A stretch of 64,000 nucleotides of DNA from positions 12,288,501 through 12,352,500 of the forward strand of contig JAGUCH010000002.1 in the NCBI GenBank assembly GCA_019096065.1, read 5' to 3'. The stretch is from Paracyclopina nana (taxonomy: Eukaryota; Arthropoda; Copepoda; Cyclopoida; Cyclopettidae). Below the pieces are notes generated by a model that had not been told where the DNA came from, did no database searches, and saw nothing but the letters and a program-made list of their open reading frames with translations. The position numbers and the translations under genes were made by a program. Positions 52,771 to 63,989 of this stretch are shown here, in pieces; position 1 is the first letter of the stretch; every line of letters begins with the position of its first letter.

Positions 52771-54257
52771 TAGTGATGGAACGAGTTTCAGCTTGGCTTG
52801 AAAGCTTGAAGCTGAAACCCAGCTTGAGCTACATAAGCAAAAAGCTTGGGATCGCTCGAACCAAATTTTGAAAAGCTTGAAAAAGCTTGAAACCCAAAAA
52901 TGCAAAGCTTGAAAAAGCTTGACACCCAAAAAAAACAACTTAATCCATTTTGGGACCATATAAAATGCCCAAATGTCCCAAAATGGCCCAAATGGCCCAA
53001 AATTTTAAAACCTAAAAATTTCAACTCAGGCAGCACCCTTGGGCAATGAGGAGTCCAAATATGAAAATTATTTTTGCCTAACTCAAAGGGAAGTCACTTA
53101 AATATTAACTTAAAGATTGAAAAAATTACTGTATAATAGCCTGGAGGCCCAAATGGCCCAAAATTTTAGATTTGAAAAATTCCAATGCAGAATGATCCTA
53201 TGTGACTAGGAGAGTGCACACATAAAATTTGACAATCCTAATACTAAAGGAAGTACCTTAAATAATATTTAGTGAACCCACTGCCAAGTTGACAAGCTCT
53301 TTGATAAACTTTTCCATTTGTCTTTGCAGGAGAAAGTCTCTACAAAGTAAGTGGAAATACACACTATAATGTTTATGTTATTATTTATATATATATTTAT
53401 TTATAGGATCATTCTGCATTGGAATTTTTCAAATCTAAAATTTTGGGCCACTTTTTGCCTGGCACATTATCAATGTTTAAGTTATTATTTAAGGTACTTC
53501 CTTAAGTATTAGGATTGTCAAATTTTATGAGTGCACTCTCCTAGTCACCAGGGATCATTCAGCATTGGAATTTTTCAAATCTAAAATTTTGGGCCACTTT
53601 GTGCCTAGCACAATAACAATGTTTAAGTTATTAATTAAGGCACTTCCTTAAGTATTAGGATTGTCAAATTTTATGAGTGCACTCTCCTAGTCACATAGGA
53701 TCATTCAGCATTGGAATTTTTCAAATCTAAAATTTTGGGCCATTTGGGCCTCCAGGCTATTTATACAGTAATTTTTTCAATCTTTAAGTTAATATTTAAG
53801 TGACTTCCCTTTGAGTTAGGCAAAAATAATTTTCATATTTGGACTCCTCATTGCCCAAGGGTGCTGCCTGAGTTGAAATTTTTAGGTTTTAAAATTTTGG
53901 GCCATTTGGGCCATTTTGGGCCATTTGGGCATTTTATATGGTCCCATCCATTTTTAATCAAAACAAAAAGGGTTGATTTGAAAATAACTAAATACTTGAG
54001 GGAGAACTTAAATCTAAGTTAAAGCTATATCTGTCATTATTTGCGCTTTTTGGGTAATTTTGTCAAATCTGATGACTAATCGCCATTTTTTATGTTAAAA
54101 TTCTAAAAAAGTGAAAAGCTTGAAAAAAGCTTGAAATGTGAAATTTTGAGCTTGAAAAAGCTTGATTATAATTTTCAAAAGCTTGGGATCGCTCGAACAC
54201 TTTTCAAAAAGCTTGAAGCTTGATCAAGCTGAAAATTTCCGGCTCGTTCCATCACTA
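52771..54257. mobile_element. 1.5-kb non-autonomous hAT element with foldback interior
   Basis: Ends TAGTGATGGAACGAG and complement CTCGTTCCATCACTA, flanked by an exact 8-bp duplication CTATTGCA (52763-52770, 54258-54265), so hAT superfamily. Subterminal zones are packed with AAGCTTGAAAAAGCTTG words. Inside, arms about 52950-53275 and 53640-53945 are inverted copies (GGCCCAAAATTTTA, CTCCTAGTCACATAGGATCA). A ~145-bp unit (GCATTGGAATTTTTCAAATC to CTCTCCTAGTCAC) is repeated about three times at 53410-53760. No transposase. Confidence 0.92.
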
Positions 54258-54387
54258 CTATTGCATGGATTGACGGACAAATTTTCGCGGAAAACGCCAA
54301 AATCCAGAGTAGTTGTTCGCCAAATCAGCTGGCGTAACTGAAAAAGGTAAACAAACACGTCGGGCTAATTTTCAAGACTGACCGAAA

Positions 54388-55910
54388 ATGTCAGATTTTG
54401 GCAAAAAGTGTGCGATCGTAGGCGTGGCAGCTGGACTCGTGGGAGTGGCCGCGGTATCCTACCTTGTTTACAAAGAAAATGAAGAGAAAGAAAATATGAG
54501 AGTTGTAGCATCTAGGCCCACGACAATTGAAATGCAGATTCCCAAGGCTCAAATGCGAACTGTAATTGGCAGAGGTGGACAAAACATAAACGAAATACGA
54601 GGAAGAACGCACACAAAAATATTTTTCAAGGATGAACAAGAGACTGAGCAATATTGTGTTGCTGCTATTACTGGTCTTCCAGATGATGTCAAGCTGGCCG
54701 AAATTATGATTTTCCAAACGATGGCCAACCAACCCATGCATGAGGTTTTTGAGTTTCTCGTAGATAATCATTACGTTGGCCGAATTATTGGAAGGGGCGG
54801 ACAAATGATCTCGTCAATTCAGAATAGGACTGGCTGCAACATCAATATCTCCGATGGACCAGTTAATCAAGGTAAATACTTTGATATCCTCACCTTTTTT
54901 TGCTCATTATGTTTACTTCAACAGGATCCAGAAGAGTTACATTACGAGGCACAAAAGATCAGATGCGTAAGGCAAAATGCATGATTGAGGAAATCATACA
55001 AGAGGAAGAATCGTACAATAGGAAAAAGCTAGTCAACGTTCCACCTTTATTCCTTACCGCGGACGATTCGTGCCATAAAGAAAAAGAGTCCATACTGTCC
55101 CAAAATTCTGCCTTCAATGTTGAAGAGCTCTCAGTGACTTATGGGAGCGATCTAATTGAGCTTTACGTTTCATCCGTGATTGACCCTGGCTATTTTTATG
55201 TACAGAAAGTTGGTCCAAAAAGCATTGCATTGGACAAGCTAGTCAGTGACATGACAATATTTTATGACAATGTTGAGAATCGGTTGGCTACCACTGTAAG
55301 CAGCGCCACAATCGGTGACGTTGTTGCTATTCAAGTTTCAGTTGACGGGTCGTGGTATCGGGGAACAATCAGTGAAGTTATTTCCGATGATTACGACGAA
55401 TCAATAGTTGATGTGAGCATTGACTATGTCGATTTTGGTGGCTGTGACCGTAAGCCTCTATCAAGTGTTTGTAAGCTTGAAGAGGATTTCTTGCAGCTGG
55501 ACTTCCAAGCGATTGCTGCATCTTTGGCTGATTTAAGGCCTTCGAGGTTTGGTCATTTTTTAGATGAAAGTTCATTGCTCATATGCTTGATTATTTCAAT
55601 TTTTTTAAGTGATGGGGGTTGGAGCGCTTCAGCAACCGAAGATTTTGAGTCTTTGACTCATGCATCAGATTGGAAACCTCTTCTTGCAAAAGTGATCAAA
55701 TTTAAGCTTTTCAAAAATAAAGCCTTACCTTGCTTGACGCTTATCGACGCCAATGCCGAACAGGTACGTGTATCAGTACGTACGTTTAAGGGAACGAGTT
55801 TTATGCTGCCCTTTTTTTCATCTTTGCAGGACATTGATATTAACCAGGAAATGGTCCACAGAGGCCATGCGATTTCCACAAATCTTACAAACGATGAGGC
55901 AGATTCCTAA
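54388..55910 (+). CDS. TDRKH: Tudor and KH domain protein (TDRKH/Papi)
   Basis: Outer-mitochondrial-membrane scaffold that binds methylarginine-marked Piwi proteins and promotes piRNA 3' trimming. Exons 54388-54871, 54925-55546, 55610-55763, 55830-55910 agree in phase, 446 aa (human 561). An N-terminal membrane anchor at ~8-28 is followed by KH1 (GRGG at 61-64) and KH2 (GRGG at 135-138). The Tudor domain at ~240-345 has YFYVQKVG, GSWYRGTISEV and VDYVDFGGCD carrying the aromatic cage. The conserved tail LTHASDWKPLLAKV and GHAIST follows. TM-KH-KH-Tudor order is diagnostic. Its presence implies an active piRNA pathway, which is notable beside so many young transposons. Confidence 0.94.
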
Positions 55911-56179
55911 GCTACTAATTTTAAAACCGCTAAGGCTGTGATCAACCATTTTTGCCTTCCTTATGAATAAGAATCTCCACAATTCCAGAAAATATCATTT
56001 TCTATTTATTTTTTCCTTATCATTCATCTGAATATCAGATCTGAGACCAAAGCAGCAAGCAATTTTTCTGCTATGCTGAGAGTGGTCAAAGCCGAAAAAG
56101 GTTATATAGACACAGTGAAGGAGAAAGCAAATGCATGTAAATGAAATGAAAGGAAAAAAACCGATCCAAGTAAGCTCTT

Positions 56180-59127
56180 CTATTGTCCGACCTCTTCAGC
56201 AACGACCGTAATGCCCTGATCCTCGTGGTCATCAGCCTCGTTCACTAAAATTTGTTGTTGAGCACCATTTTGCTGAATCAAGAGTTGCTGCTGCTGTTGC
56301 TGAAGTTGCTGCTGTTGTTGTTGCTGCTGCAACGCCACTTCCACCAAGTATTCCTGCATTCGCTTATGCCACTCCATGATTTCAGCCTCGAGTTTATGAT
56401 CGATATCGGCGACCACACCGACGAATTTCATCCGACCTTTGGGAAAGTGCAGACCCCCGTGGGTGGTTCCTTTATAAAACAGATAATAACCATCATCTTA
56501 AGCACGCACAATTATTTAAAAAAAAATTACCAGCAGAGACAGCCTCCGCCAAAGTCATCTGAGGAGTGCCAACGATAGGCTCCAATCCAGCCCATCGACC
56601 CTCAAGGGGTTGAGGTGGGGTTGGGTCCTCCAGAACTTCGCTTTCATCCTGTTGAGCTTCATGTTCAGCCAGTTGCTGTTCAACAGTCGGCTTTGGCTCG
56701 GTATCCCCATCAGGGACAGGAGGACATTGCACACCAGCAGTGGGAGTGAATTCTCCAGGAGGTGGCTCGGGAACTGCAGCGGCACTCGACGCCTCGTCTG
56801 GCATGATGACCGTGTGATTCTCATTAGCAGCCAAGTATTCGGCAGTTTCGTTTGCCCTTTGTATGTACGCAAATGTCATCATCCTGGCAATGCTGGGCAC
56901 GTCTCTCCAATTAATAATGGCATTTTCTAGTAGCTCAAAGGCAAGCAGTTCTGGTGTGTCATTGTGGAGGATGGTAGCTTGCATTTGTCTGCAAAAAATT
57001 CCACGTTCTTGAAAATGTTTTTGGAAAATAAGATAGTCGATTGCCATACCTGTTAATGCCGTCACAAAGTTTGGATAGCAAGGTCAGCTGAGTGGGTGGA
57101 GCTGGAACTGGGGGTCCTATTAAGCACTTGAACTCCAAACCCCATCGGTCCTCGGGCTCCAAGGGCTCAGGAGTGACCGACTGGGCGGATTCATTCGGGC
57201 CCTCGGGTGTCACAGCTCTGGTTTTAGCCGGGGGCGGTTGAGAGAGGGCGAATGCCGTCAAAGGGTAAATACCGTACCTGAAATCGCGCAATGCGGAAAC
57301 AATGCTTATTAACCGTACAAGAAGAAACTTACTTGACGTCCTCCATGAACTTTTCGAGTTTCTCGGCTACAGGGAAATCTGACAACTTATACTCGATGAT
57401 TTTTCCATCGGCATGACGTCTGACAGTGGCCATGACAGTGTCGCGACCATAATGGGTTTGAATGGCTTCGTCCGTCATTGTTTCATTGACGTTAGCTAGA
57501 AAAGTTAAAGAGTGTTATACCAAAATAGCCATAGTTGACATGAGGACGGGTTAATGCAATCACGAAACCTTTTCTTTCGTTACGTGAGACGTGTGGGACT
57601 TACTTGTGTCCACTTCTGCACGGGCAAGCAGAAAAGACAAGAAACAGTTAAAGATACACCAAAATGTGGGAAAGATAAGCAAAGAAAATGCTACCTGGTG
57701 TATTGACCAAAATGTGAGCCGCGAGAAGCTTGAGACTGTGCACCTCAAAGAGGACAGGATGGAACAGGAGCTCTCTGGCGGTGGGTCGTTCCTCAGGGTT
57801 TTTCCTCAGACACTTCCTGATGAAATCCTTTTGCATCTCGTCCTCCAAAGAATCGATTGTCCGCGCAATGGACTCCTCAGTGACCAAACTGACCTCGCCA
57901 TCGGCACTTGAGTGGCCATTGTTTCCATTTTGGTGGTGGTTGCCATTGCCAGCATTGGAAGCAGAAGAAGATGCCACTCCAGCGGAAGGGGCAGGCTCTT
58001 TGTGGCCATTGTTGGAGCTTGATGTGCCAGGAGGAGGGTTGGCCGGAAGAAGCTCTAGTGCGGCTGTCTCAAGGGCACACATACCTGAAATGGAAGAGAA
58101 AGACGCAAGCCATGATGCATATGCTGGGAATCAATGCTATTCTCGACTCACCAAAGGCATAGATATCGATGGCTGTGTTTAGAGAGGCCTCGGAGGCTGT
58201 TCCCCATTCGGGAGCCAAAAAGTGGCGGTTCCTCGCTATGTTCTCCCTAAAGATATGACAATTGGCGAGTAAGTAATAAAAAAGGAGCCCAACAGAAAAA
58301 GCATACCTGCATGTCTTCACGTTCTGATGGATAATATCAGGAGCCACTGATCCTATTTTGACGAGACCATTGTGCTGAATAAAAATGGTATCGCAAGTGA
58401 GGTTGCCGTGGAGAATGGGAGGGTCGCACGTGGCATGTAAGTAGTTCAAGGCGGACAAAATCTGCGTGCACCATCGTTTCCATGATTGCACTTGAATTTT
58501 CCGGTTGTTCTTCTTGGTTTTGCGTAGAAACTGCTTCAATGATCCCGATGACATGTACTCAGTGATGAACACAAGCTGAAATTCAAACAATGGAAGTGGC
58601 TGCGAAAAATCAAAAAGGCTAACCAGACTCACCCTTGGGGGCTCCTTTTGGCCCGTCTTCTCATTCGTAACGCCTCCATCAGTCCAAAATCTATGGAATT
58701 TGACAATGTTAGGGTGATCAATCAGAGTCAAAGCCTCGAAGACATTCTTCAGCTTGTCCTCGTCTTTGCTCTTGAATTTCTTCGATCCAGAAAAGATGGC
58801 CTCGTTCCAGACAACCTCCACTCCCTCCTCGGCGTCCATGGCCAGGTAAGCGGTGTCAATCCCGGGAACGTCCCGGTACTTGACCACCTCTCGTCGCTTG
58901 ATGTATCGCCCACACGGAGATTCCTCAATGACTTCCTCGTCATCGTCATCTTCGCTGTCATCGTCAGAGCCGTTCTTGTCCTTCGTCGCTGCTTCCTTGA
59001 CAGGCTCCTCCCTTGAACCCGACCCTGAGCCTGGTTTGTGCTCCTCTGGTTGATCACCGCCTTGAGGCTTTGGTAGCGGATCTTCTTGCGGCTTCTGCTG
59101 CTGCACTTGTTGCTCGTTTGACTCCAT
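56180..59127 (-). CDS. NRBP: Nuclear receptor-binding protein pseudokinase (NRBP/Madm)
   Basis: Pseudokinase adaptor of growth signalling and CRL substrate receptor complexes. Nine exons: 59127-58633, 58575-58307, 58246-58152, 58084-57695, 57615-57604, 57495-57333, 57277-57050, 56988-56531, 56469-56180. Phases agree, 799 aa (human 535). Acidic N-terminus, then the kinase-like fold: KFHRFWTD, ITEYMSSGSLKQFL, HGNL replacing HRD (221-224), KIGSVA replacing DFG, APEWG, and NPEERPTARELLFHP near its end. KFMEDVKYGIYPLTAF is the NRBP signature after the fold. The fifth exon is only 12 nt. The last exons add an acidic/Pro-rich insert and a polyglutamine run (~30 residues, mostly CAG/CAA) absent from vertebrate NRBPs. 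A possible untranslated 5' exon has donor near 59626 and acceptor near 59173. Converges with TDRKH. Confidence 0.93.
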
Positions 59128-60387
59128 GTTAAGGTTTGTTGTTACGAGTTGTGATCGGAAGACGCGGAAGTTCTGTGGAGACGAACAAAGGACGCTATAA
59201 TCGCCACCAAGGTGCTAGAATGCTAATAAGAGCCAATCATGCGACCGCTTCATGATGCTCGCTAGATCGAAAACAGATTTCAACGATGAGTATTACTGGG
59301 AGGCCGGCAACATCAAAAGAATTTCTGGAGCCATCTGATTTTGCCCCTCCTATTATTTGGCGGAATATTCTGATTGTTTTTAATTTGAACTTAAAGCACG
59401 GAGGTGCATTTTCGCGTCAAATGAAAAAGGTGAAAATTAGCTATTTATTGCCCGCTTTAATTAAAATATGAAAATTCTGAGACTACGTCAAAATTATAAA
59501 AATCGAGTTCCAAATTTTTTGGGCGTTTTTTTGTTAAGAAAGCTGCGCATGCTTGGCGTTGACAAAATGAGTGTTTCGTGAAAAATTGCGGCAGACATTT
59601 TGAGACTTGTGGGCAGCGGAAGACTTACCACAAAAATGGAGCGTTTCAATAGGAATCAAATCATTGTGTAAAATCGAGTTGAGGACTTTTGCGCCGTTGC
59701 CGCAGCAACTATTTCATCTGTGACACAAGGTCGTTGCCAGTGAAATTTGCACACTTCTTTTATGTTTGAGCGTCAAATAAAAATGGGTGAGGTTGGCTGA
59801 TCAGCTCGAAAGATCGATCCTAACAAGCAGCCTATAATAAATAAGGCGAGCACATGTTCCAAAGTTTTGAGTCTCATTTACTCTTCAAATTGAAAGTAAA
59901 TAATATTTAAGAAAAAACACTGTTTTTGCTCAATTTAATTTTATTGATATTATTTAGGTGATGGTGTTTGGTTTCTGTGCATTTTTGCCCACTATTTCCC
60001 AGCTGGCTTCTCTTCTCACAGTGCGTTTTCAACAGAAAAGTGGATAGCTGTTTAAGTTGTTCTTTTCTTATTTAGCGCAAGATTAACTTTGATAAAGGTG
60101 AGGTTGCGCGGAAGAAAAAATACCTTCTTGAAAATAGCCGTTTAGATTGCTAAAAATGCCTTTTGGTCATTTGACAAACTGCAATATTACGAATTACAAA
60201 AGCACTCAAATTTCTTAGAAAGCTTCCAATTTTCCAGAAATCACTTAAAAGAAAATCTTTTTTGATGTGATGACAGACACCTAAAGTAAAAAAAGCATTT
60301 GATGAATTATTCATTTATTGGAAGTTGCGAGGTTGGCAACACTTTGTAAATAAACAAAATTGAAAAGAGGAAAAATCTTGAAGAAAA
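59128..60387. other. Shared upstream region of NRBP and mRpS24
   Basis: Head-to-head spacer of 1.26 kb. It carries a plausible NRBP 5' UTR intron (see NRBP) and otherwise AT-rich sequence. No additional gene supported. Confidence 0.4.
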
Positions 60388-60918
60388 ATGCACTCATTGG
60401 GAAAAGTGAGACTTTTGCTCAGCGCTGGACTTTTCAATGGGTCAAAAGGGCCCAAATTTATTCACACGACAGCTATTGCAAACAAAATTCAAGCGGGTCG
60501 ATACAGAACAACACGAGATAAATCTAATCCAGTCACTTATGAAGAGGCTATTTGGCCTGAAGAGATAGGCAACAAGAAAGGCTTTAACAGCCATAACACT
60601 GGTCAGCTAGACGAAACCTTTTTGTGCAAAGAAGAAATTGGGCAGGATTTGCCGTACAAGTTGCTCATTGAGGACATGTTCATACGCAAGTTCATGCGCG
60701 GCACATTTCCCGAATTCATCGCTTCTGAAGTGATGGTCAAAAGACAGCATAATCTAGTTAGGATTGCCTGCTTGATAAACCGAAAATGCCCATCGAAGAA
60801 GATCTACTTTTTAATTGGATACACTGAGGAGTTTTTGTCTTTTTATCTCAAATGTCCTGTCAAGTTGGAGCTTCAATCATTGGAGTCTCAAGATGACACT
60901 ATCTATAAATATGTGTGA
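60388..60918 (+). CDS. mRpS24: Mitochondrial ribosomal small-subunit protein S24 (uS3m)
   Basis: Component of the mitochondrial 28S subunit near the mRNA entry region. Single exon, 176 aa (human MRPS24 167). A basic, hydrophobic N-terminus (MHSLGKVRLLLSAGLF) acts as transit peptide. The mature part starts at NKIQAGRYRTTRDKSNPVTY and contains VTYEEAIWPE, KKGFNSHNTGQLDE, LLIEDMFIRKFMRGTFPEF, KKIYFLIGYTEEFLSFYLKCPV and the final YKYV. These match the human order GTFPG / YYFLVGYSE / YKCPV / VYKYL. The ATG is the first in frame. The next gene on the same strand, RMND1, also serves mitochondrial translation. Confidence 0.94.
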   Translation: MHSLGKVRLLLSAGLFNGSKGPKFIHTTAIANKIQAGRYRTTRDKSNPVTYEEAIWPEEIGNKKGFNSHNTGQLDETFLCKEEIGQDLPYKLLIEDMFIRKFMRGTFPEFIASEVMVKRQHNLVRIACLINRKCPSKKIYFLIGYTEEFLSFYLKCPVKLELQSLESQDDTIYKYV

Positions 60919-61291
60919 ATTGGAAAATACAATTTTCCGAAAATGATCTAAGCAATTCGTGTCAATTGTTTCTCTTGATTTCTCGCGAAAAGTCAAAGAG
61001 GAACGTTCATGTTGTTGATGAACCGAGCTCTATTATGTCAGGCATAAAATTTGCCTTCCTTACTGTTGGGAAGAGCGCCTTAGTTAGAGAATGAAGAGGA
61101 TTTTACCGGAAGAAAATCAATTTGAAATATTCACTATTAAGGGGAAAATGGAGCTATTTCTGGGCTGATATTTATGCAACTTGTTGTTCGGGCCGAAAAA
61201 TTATTTTCGGCTTGACATTGCTTTCGACTCAAATCTACCAGTATTTGTCAACATAAAGGGACGACTAAATCAAGAAGAAAAACTCGTCAAA
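60919..61291. other. Spacer mRpS24-RMND1
   Basis: 373 bp holding the mRpS24 3' UTR and RMND1 promoter. The RMND1 frame is open back to 61181 but contains no ATG there, so the start at 61292 is used. Confidence 0.5.
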
Positions 61292-63186
61292 ATGCAACTC
61301 TCATTTTTCCGCCGACTTGCAATAACAACTAAAGTGATGCTATCGGAGAGTTTGGTACGAAAATCGTCCTCCGTACCGTCAACCCACACGGCCGCTCTGC
61401 GGTTTCGTCCGGGTCGCGTTTTGGCAAAGAAAAAGATCGCGATTGGAAAAGACTCTTGGTCAGTTGTCGGCTATGCAACAGCCGAAAGCTACAACCTTTT
61501 GGCATTGGAGGAGAAATTAACACTTCAGGTAAGCTTTATTGCGCTTGGTTTCAATAAATTAGCGTCCATAAGAGGGAGCGGAAGAGTCGTCGTCGTCATT
61601 GAGGTTGGCTGGAATGTTAGAATAAATTGGTCTGGGCGGTCCATAAGACGGCTTTGGAGCATACGAAGGCTTGGGCTCGTCATATTGAGCAGTGCCAGTG
61701 TACTTGACATCAGCTACATAACCACCGTCACCATTGACGGAATAGGTGACAGTTTGAAGTCGACCGTCAGGCAAGAGCACGTGGTACTGTCCATTGGTTG
61801 CGTATCCGTCTCTGGTCTCTTGGTGGCCATAGTTGAGTCCAGCATAGTCATCCTTGACAGCATACTCAAAAGCATACTTGGGATCTGGGTGCGTTGGGGC
61901 AGGAGGGCCATACGAAGGGACTCCGTAGGACGGGACTCCGTATGAAGGAGCTGGGTTCGATGCCAAGGCAAGGGTTGCAGAAATAACGATGACAAATATC
62001 TATGTAGAAATATAAGCGTTAGCATGCTGATATTAGAAGAGTACTGAATATGCTTGTGCTACTTGGATCATGATGGCTGTTGAGCAAATGATATCGATTG
62101 TCCTCTCGTTAGAATCTTTTATACTTTTCGCTGCTTCCAATTGGATGTTTATTGGATCTGGGGTTTTGCTTCGAAAAATGCCTGACCTGATTTTTTATTT
62201 GACCAAGAAGAGCAATAGAATTGCTTGGTCAGGCTGTAAGAAACGTCAACTTTAGTTATGTTTTATTGCCATGTTCTTTACTCTGCTACTCGCATTTGCA
62301 TTGTAAGGAAGTCATGCTCTGATCAAGGCTTCTTTCAATCACTTCCTCATCTTTTCAGGGAATTTATTCACCAGTCCCTCTCGTTGAGGACTTGGAAAGT
62401 GTTTGCCTCTGTGTCAAGCCCAACTATCAAGTGGACCACGAGACTCACCCTGATGAGAGACTCCGGGCAGTGTCAACCAAAGACATTTTCTTTTTCTCCG
62501 ACGGCTCAGTCATTTTCTGGAATGTGCCTCATCTGGAGCGGGACACTGTGTTGAACTTTCTCAGATCAAGTCGTGTCATAGAAGACGAGCCCTTTGAGGA
62601 AGCCACAATTTTGGAGGAGTCGGAAATGATGACATACGCGTGCACAAACCCTGAAACGAATGGCCACACTCACTTCTCGAAAGGTGCAATCAAAATTTGT
62701 CCAGACCAGTCCGAAGACAACCGACTGTTGGAGAAATACGCATTTTCTAATGCGATAGCCAGCTCTGTAAAGCTAGGCATGCTCGAGTCCAAATTGGATC
62801 GGATCATTGACTCCATAGAGTTCGTCGCCGAGGATCTCAAGCAGGGTGGCATTCAAATGAGCCAAGGCGAAGTCTTGAAAAAAACGGGGGAAATATTCGC
62901 CCTGCGGCACGTGGTGAACCTTTCGTCTGATTTGCTCGACACTCCAGATTTTTACTGGGACCGTGAAAACCTGGAAAATTTGTTTCATGTCACGTGCGCT
63001 CATCTGGCCATAGGAAAACGCACACGAGTGATGAATGAAAAGCTGACCCATTTGCATGACCTCATGGCGCTCTTGACCACCCATTTGAATGACAAGCACC
63101 ACGTGCGGCTTGAGTGGTTTATCATTGTTCTCATCATGATAGAGGTCGTGTTCGAAGTGATGCATTTTGCAGAGAGATACTTCTAG
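61292..63186 (+). CDS. RMND1: RMND1 homologue (DUF155), mitochondrial translation factor
   Basis: Inner-membrane protein needed for mitochondrial translation; mutated in human combined OXPHOS deficiency. Exons 61292-61528 and 62359-63186 join in phase 0 to give 354 aa. A mitochondrial presequence (MQLSFFRRLAITTKV, Arg/Ser-rich) is followed by SVVGYATAESYNLLALEE, FFFSDGSVIFWNVP, LEKYAFSNAIASSVKL, ALRHVVNLSSDLLDTPDFYW, IGKRTRVMNEKLTHLHDL and LNDKHHVRLEWFIIVLIMIEV. The last gives the C-terminal membrane helix typical of DUF155. Each block matches human RMND1. The 830-bp intron is far longer than the other introns here because it hosts the antisense cuticle gene. Confidence 0.95.
61535..61540 (-). 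terminator. Polyadenylation signal of the cuticle gene
   Basis: AATAAA on the minus strand, 18 bases past the cuticle stop and only 6 bases inside the RMND1 donor site, so the two genes are packed edge to edge. Confidence 0.6.
61559..62071 (-). CDS. Pro-resilin-like cuticle protein (Rebers-Riddiford)
   Basis: Secreted chitin-binding structural protein. The first exon is only 9 nt (62071-62063, ATG ATC CAA). The second is 61999-61559; phase 0, 149 aa. Splicing creates a signal peptide MIQIFVIVISATLALAS. GVPSYG repeats follow, then the R&R chitin-binding domain: YAFEYAVKDDYAGLNYGHQE, TRDGYATNGQYHVLLPDGR, then TVTYSVNGDGGYVADVKY. A PKPSYGP-rich tail ends SYGR. The wording YGHQE and VLLPDGR is that of pro-resilin. 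The very short first exon interrupting the signal peptide is the standard arthropod cuticle-gene structure. The gene lies wholly inside the RMND1 intron on the opposite strand, with its own TATA box and AATAAA. Confidence 0.95.
62116..62124 (-). promoter_or_regulatory. TATA box of the cuticle gene
   Basis: GTATAAAAG on the minus strand about 45 bases before the ATG, with CCAATTGG about 20 bases further upstream. Strong TATA boxes are usual for inducible cuticle genes. Confidence 0.75.
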
Positions 63187-63456
63187 CTTGCTCTACCTAA
63201 TTTCAGCTCTGACTCTGTTTGAATTATATAACGCTCAGATTTATTTCTTTGTAAAATCGATGCGCTCCCTCAAAGTTGTTTACTGGCAAATGGGGTGTAA
63301 TTTGATGGGTGTATGACCAGTTTTTCGTTGTCACGTTGTCACGTGTGCTCATTGTTGCGGCACGTTCATGTATCAATGAGCAAGGGCAGCATATTTGAAG
63401 ACTTCCCCGCACTCATAAATGCACCATATATGATCCGGTCCTTCTAGCTTTGCATT
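63187..63456. other. Spacer RMND1 to the coiled-coil gene
   Basis: RMND1 3' UTR and promoter of the next gene; nothing else seen. Confidence 0.5.
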
Positions 63457-63467
63457 CATATAAAAGG
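63457..63467 (+). promoter_or_regulatory. TATA box of the small coiled-coil gene
   Basis: CATATAAAAGG, followed about 30 bases later by an initiator-like TCAGCAGTTTAG and, at 63518, a consensus GTAAGT donor that would end an untranslated first exon. Confidence 0.75.
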
Positions 63468-63734
63468 ACAATTCCAGCTCAGCAGTTTAGTTTCTCGCAA
63501 AAAATCTAGACAGTCAAGTAAGTATTGAAATAAACGAGTTCTACGAAGCTCTTCAATTTCAACAATTTTTGCTGGAATTGGTAATTAAAGTCATGGAATA
63601 CGAAGGAAAATGGGTATTCATGCTCCTGAGTTTTCATAAAAAATATAATTATCATCAAAACATTTTAACTACGCCCAATTATGCTAAAAAGCTAAAAATT
63701 CCGTTACCACAAGACCATAGTTCTACTTTTAGCC

Positions 63735-63989
63735 ATGCCTTCCGACCAAGATGAAGAAGCTCGACTGAAGCAACTAATGTATGAAAACGAGCAGCTGAAA
63801 AAAGCTCAAGCAGAGGCTGACAGGAGGTTGGAGTAAGTGCCGTAAACTACATAAAAAGTATGGCTTCGTATTTCTAATTTGAATGCTTTTTTCAGGGAGG
63901 CCAGACGGCGCAAAGAAGAGTCGGAAAGACGCGTTACTGCTGTTCAAGCTGAGCTCAATCGTCTGAAGCAATCCCGCGGTGATAATTGA
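63735..63989 (+). CDS. 63-aa charged coiled-coil protein
   Basis: Family not recognised. Built from a TATA box (63457), an untranslated first exon ending at GTAAGT (63518), and two coding exons 63735-63832 and 63896-63989 with phase 2/1. The acceptor CTACTTTTAG sits two bases before the ATG. The product is 63 aa. After an acidic start (MPSDQDEEAR) nearly the whole chain is a heptad coiled coil rich in Glu, Arg, Lys, Leu and Ala (LKKAQAEADRRLEEARRRKE, then VTAVQAELNRL), ending GDN. No signal peptide. The strong core promoter suggests high or inducible expression. It may be a small structural or inhibitor-type helix protein; I assign no function. All three splice sites match consensus, so the gene is likely real. 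Confidence 0.72.

Noticed and set aside
52760-53036. Minus-strand open frames rich in Phe and Leu
   Set aside because: They are translations of the AAGCTTG and GGCCCAAA repeats inside the hAT element.
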